Notes under the pieces: generated by a model | Database searches by the model: none | What the model saw: only the letters and a program-made list of their open reading frames with translations | Told to the model about the DNA's origin: nothing | Made by a program: the position numbers and the translations under genes | NCBI GenBank assembly: GCA_030428695.1 | Contig: JAUIEM010000237.1 | Location: 1-15,440 of the forward strand | Direction: 5' to 3' | Source: a bacterium | GTDB lineage: Bacteria > Planctomycetota > J058 > JAJDCP01 | DNA: 15,440 nt | Shown: one piece after another, positions 13,407-15,440 of the stretch | Numbering within the stretch: position 1 is the stretch's first letter | How the letters are laid out: each line of letters starts with the position of its first letter

Positions 13407-13835
13407 ATGGAAAAACCCTTCCCGCCGGCCCCGACGGTGCTCGCGCTGATGATCTGCGAGACGGTGCTCGAGGACTCGCGCACCCGCAACCGCTCGCTGA
13501 TCAACACCTTCAGCCACATCCACGCGCTGAAGTTCCCCTGCCGTCACCAGAAGATGGCGATCTACGCGTGCATGACCGACGGCCGCGGCGAGGTTTCCCT
13601 CGGCATCCGCATCCTGCACGACAACACCCGCAAGGTCGTGATCGAGACGAAGGCGCGGGCGCGCTTCAAGGATCCCCTGTCCGTCCTCGAGATGAACTTC
13701 GACCTGCGCGGGATGATCTTCCCCGAGCCCGGCCGCTACTCGGTCGAGCTGTTCAGCGAGCACGTCATCCTCGCGACCCGCGGGCTGCAGCTCGCCAAGG
13801 TCGAGCAGCAGCCGAAGCCGCCCGCGAAGGACTGA
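13407..13835 (+). CDS. DUF6941-like small protein
   Basis: 142 residues from the ATG at 13407, with AAGAGGA four bases upstream. The pattern PTVLALMICETVLEDSRT (8-25), SLINTFSHIHALKFPC (30-45) and AIYACMTDGRGEVSLGIRI (51-69), then alternating strands with FDLRGMIFPEPGRYSVELF (98-116), matches as I remember it the DUF6941 family of short beta-rich proteins. That family has no known function and is common in environmental bacteria. There is no signal peptide or membrane segment, so it is cytoplasmic. The C-terminal 10-15 residues are Lys/Pro-rich and probably flexible. It is a single gene, divergent from the SGNH-copA operon and convergent with the TPR gene, with repeat copy B beyond its 3' end. 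Confidence 0.8.
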   Translation: MEKPFPPAPTVLALMICETVLEDSRTRNRSLINTFSHIHALKFPCRHQKMAIYACMTDGRGEVSLGIRILHDNTRKVVIETKARARFKDPLSVLEMNFDLRGMIFPEPGRYSVELFSEHVILATRGLQLAKVEQQPKPPAKD

Positions 13836-13856
13836 GCCCGTTTGATTCACCGGGCT
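13835..13856 (+). terminator. hairpin at the end of the DUF6941-like gene
   Basis: AGCCCG (13835-13840) pairs with CGGGCT (13851-13856) across a 10-base loop and begins within the TGA stop codon. No T-tract follows; a weak or Rho-assisted terminator is possible. Confidence 0.35.
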
Positions 13857-13872
13857 GAGGGCGCGCCCGGCG

Positions 13873-14066
13873 GGACAGACCTACTGACCTCAGCGTAAGC
13901 TCTGTCCCGCGAAGGAGGCCTGTTCCCGACGTACGACGGGAGGGGGTGAACCCCTCCCCTACATGTTGTCCTGCAACTGCTCGAATCCCCTGTAGGGGCG
14001 GGGTTTACCCCCGCCCGTCGAGCCGGGACAGAACCTTTGCGGAGGTCAGTATGCGGAGGTCTGTCA
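13873..14066. repeat. inverted-repeat element, copy B
   Basis: Same element as at 3035-3202 but in the opposite orientation: its left end aligns with the reverse complement of the right end of copy A and vice versa. TACTGACCTC (13882-13891) and GAGGTCAGTA (14042-14051) form the inner terminal repeats. Here the inversion extends further out with GACAGACCT (left) and AGGTCTGTC (right). Internal hairpins GGGAGGGGGTGAACCCCTCCC and GGGGCGGGGTTTACCCCCGCCC are both present. It lies between the convergent DUF6941-like and TPR genes and accounts for most of that gap. Confidence 0.8.
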
Positions 14067-14080
14067 CCCGGCCGCGCCCC

Positions 14081-15274
14081 CTACCGGTGCTCGTCGATGC
14101 GCTGCAGCAGCTCGGTCCGCCGGGGATGGTCCGGCTCGAGGGCGAGCACCATGTCCCACTGGGCGACCGCCGCACGGTAGTTGCCCGCGTCGGCGTAGGC
14201 GCTGGCGAGCAGCAGGTGCAGCGAGGCGGTCTCGGGGCTCTCGCCGACCGCCCGCTCGAGGAAGCGCACCCGCTGCTCCCGATCGCCGGCCTGGTCGGCG
14301 CGCTCGGCGACGGTGACGTAGGCCTCGACCAGGCTGGAGCCGTAGGCGTCCGGGTCGAGGCGGACCGCCTCCTGCAGAGCCTCGACGTACTCGGCGTCCT
14401 TGCCGAGGCCGAGGGCGGCCTGGGCGACGTAGTAGAGGAAGAGCGCGCGCTCCTCCTCGGCGATCCCGGCCTCGAGCGCCCGGTAGCGGGTGTAGGCCTC
14501 CTCGTAGCGGTGCCCGCTCAGGTAGATGTTCGCGATCAGCCAGGCGACGTCGGCGGTCGCCTCGAGGCCGCGCTCGACGGCCAGGGCGGCGTGGTAGATC
14601 GCGCTGTTGCGGGCGGCGGCGCGGAAGCGTTGCGGCTGGCCGGGTACCGGCTCGAGCAGATAGAGCTCGCCGTGGATGCGGCCGGCCTCGCCCGACGCGA
14701 CCTCGACCTCGGTGATGCGGCCGAAGTTGTTGCGCAGGTTGAAGTAGGCCGAGGCGAGCTGGAAATGCAGCATCGGCTCCGCGATGCCGAAACCGGCGGC
14801 CCGCTCGTAGCTCTCCGCGGCGAGGGCGAAGCGGCCCTGGGCCAGGTGCAGGTTGGCGAGCTGGTAGTGGTCCCCGGCGAAGCCGGGGTTGAGGCGGATC
14901 GCCTCGAGGTAGTAGCCGCGGGCCTCGTCGAACAGCTCCCGGTGGTAGGCGGCCTCGGCGAGCAGGTGGTTGGTCGCGTAGTCGTGGCGGAAGGCGAGCA
15001 GCGGCTCGAGCACCTCGCTGACCCGGGCCCAGCGGGCCTGGTCGGCGTAGAGCCGGGCGAGCAGCTGGCCGGCCTCGACGTGGTCGGGGAAGCGCGCGAG
15101 CACCGCCGCGAGCAGCGCTTCGGGCTCCTCGACCCGGTCGAGGGCGAGGTAGGCCCGGGCGAGGTGCAGCCGGGCGATGTCGTCGTGATCGAGCGATACG
15201 GTCACGACTACTACTTCGAAACCGGCGCGATGGCCCTGGTCGCCGGCGCCCAGGCGCACCTGCTTCCGGGCCAC
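14081..15274 (-). CDS. TPR-repeat protein, 5' end replaced at a rearrangement junction
   Basis: The open frame is 397 codons from an ATG at 15274, but only about residue 31 onward looks like TPR protein. Repeats are clear: LHLARAYLALDRVEEPEALL (37-56), LLAEAAYHRELFDEARGYYL (104-123), YQLANLHLAQGRFALAAESY (137-156), LHFQLASAYFNL (169-180) and LHLLLASAYADAGNYRAAV (352-370). Around 182-240 there is a non-repeat insert with beta character. TPR arrays are protein-protein interaction scaffolds, and nothing here shows the partner. Residues 1-30 are the antisense reading of the threonine-aldolase-like gene on the other strand, so the true N terminus (with any signal or membrane segment) is missing. 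The part from 14081 to about 15180 has essentially only G/C at third codon positions. It stands alone on its strand with repeat copy B just past its stop. Confidence 0.75.
   Translation of the reverse strand: MARKQVRLGAGDQGHRAGFEVVVVTVSLDHDDIARLHLARAYLALDRVEEPEALLAAVLARFPDHVEAGQLLARLYADQARWARVSEVLEPLLAFRHDYATNHLLAEAAYHRELFDEARGYYLEAIRLNPGFAGDHYQLANLHLAQGRFALAAESYERAAGFGIAEPMLHFQLASAYFNLRNNFGRITEVEVASGEAGRIHGELYLLEPVPGQPQRFRAAARNSAIYHAALAVERGLEATADVAWLIANIYLSGHRYEEAYTRYRALEAGIAEEERALFLYYVAQAALGLGKDAEYVEALQEAVRLDPDAYGSSLVEAYVTVAERADQAGDREQRVRFLERAVGESPETASLHLLLASAYADAGNYRAAVAQWDMVLALEPDHPRRTELLQRIDEHR
15167..15190. other. head-to-head junction between two 5'-truncated genes
   Basis: Leftward, the minus strand reads a normal TPR (DIARLHLARAYLAL) up to about 15182. 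Rightward, the plus strand reads threonine-aldolase sequence (QPGDVVVIERYGHDYYFETG) from 15167. The two homologies overlap by only about 15 bases and both genes lack their 5' parts. Codon use also changes here. It marks either a genomic rearrangement or a chimeric assembly. Confidence 0.65.
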
Positions 15275-15440
15275 TGCGGCATTCTAGACCCCGACGCTGT
15301 CGCCGCTGCGCTGACCCACCCGGAAAACGCCTACGCGCGCACCGCGCTCGTGGTTCTGGAGAACACGTCGAACTTCGGCGGAGGAACGATCTACCCGCAG
15401 GCCACCCTCGACCGGATATTCGCGCTGACGGCCGAGCGCG
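15176..15440 (+). pseudogene. threonine aldolase / beta-eliminating lyase-like fragment, N terminus missing, 3' end outside window
   Basis: The plus-strand frame with codons at 15176, 15179 and so on has no stop to the window edge. It reads GDVVVIERYGHDYYFETGAM, a segment GAQAHLLPGHCGILDP, and ALVVLENTSNFGGGTIYPQ. These correspond to the middle of low-specificity L-threonine aldolases (PLP enzymes, fold type I; GDEV, YEAGA, LPGERGILDP, LENTHNxxGGTVYP). The N-terminal third of the family, about 90 residues with the RSDTVT and SGTMAN motifs, is absent upstream, where the TPR gene lies instead. The PLP lysine would be beyond the window. By hand count GC is about 68% (176 of 260 bases from 15181), and 13 of about 84 codons end in A or T, against almost none in the adjacent TPR gene. 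It is called a fragment here; a misjoined contig could also explain it. Confidence 0.6.

Noticed and set aside
3035..14066. CRISPR array or attachment-site interpretation of the repeated GC-rich motifs
   Set aside because: The copies are kilobases apart, inverted, with terminal inverted repeats and hairpins, and there are no regular spacers, cas genes or integrase.

Overview
The window comes from a very GC-rich bacterium whose genes almost always use G or C in the third codon position, mostly behind AGGAGG-type ribosome binding sites. The gene content is a kinase fused to a sulfatase-modifying-factor (SUMF1/FGE-like) domain, GIDE-type membrane proteins, a DUF6941-like protein, a zf-HC2 protein and an unusual membrane-linked flavoprotein. 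That mix fits Planctomycetota, with Myxococcota or another environmental phylum as alternatives. The taxonomic guess is inference: there is no rRNA or marker gene here.

Layout. (1) 1-2969, minus strand: an M28-like peptidase with a signal peptide, a small double zf-HC2 protein, and a flavoprotein that runs off the left edge. (2) 2970-3270: divergent intergenic region holding a 170-bp inverted-repeat element (copy A). (3) 3271-5603, plus strand: a homocysteine S-methyltransferase-family enzyme overlapping the first of two tandem GIDE-like membrane proteins. (4) 5792-7894, plus strand: zinc ribbon + protein kinase-like domain + 14-residue tandem repeats + SUMF1 domain in one 700-residue protein. 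(5) 7895-8019: convergent gap with a CCGATC-type hexamer repeat and a half copy of the repeat element (copy C). (6) 8020-13276, minus strand: two paralogous membrane-anchored SGNH hydrolases followed by a Cu(I) P-type ATPase that shares an ATGA start/stop overlap with the second hydrolase. (7) 13407-13835, plus strand: a DUF6941-like protein. (8) 13873-14066: a second full repeat element (copy B), inverted relative to copy A. (9) 14081-15440: a 5'-truncated TPR gene (minus) meeting a 5'-truncated threonine-aldolase-like gene (plus) head to head at about 15167-15190, with a clear change in codon use.

The strongest observations are these. The kinase-like domain has lost the beta3 lysine (Arg), the alphaC glutamate (Val) and the catalytic-loop asparagine (Thr), while keeping the HRD and DFG aspartates. 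The M28 domain has Gly-Leu where the family has its catalytic/zinc Glu-Glu pair. The flavoprotein appears circularly permuted. The repeat family has terminal inverted repeats and two internal hairpins. The junction at the right end is either a real rearrangement or an assembly chimera. I found no CRISPR array, phage module, reverse transcriptase, transposase, tRNA or rRNA. I do not see one clearly new multi-gene system; the SGNH-SGNH-CopA operon and the predicted pseudokinase-SUMF1 protein are the best candidates.
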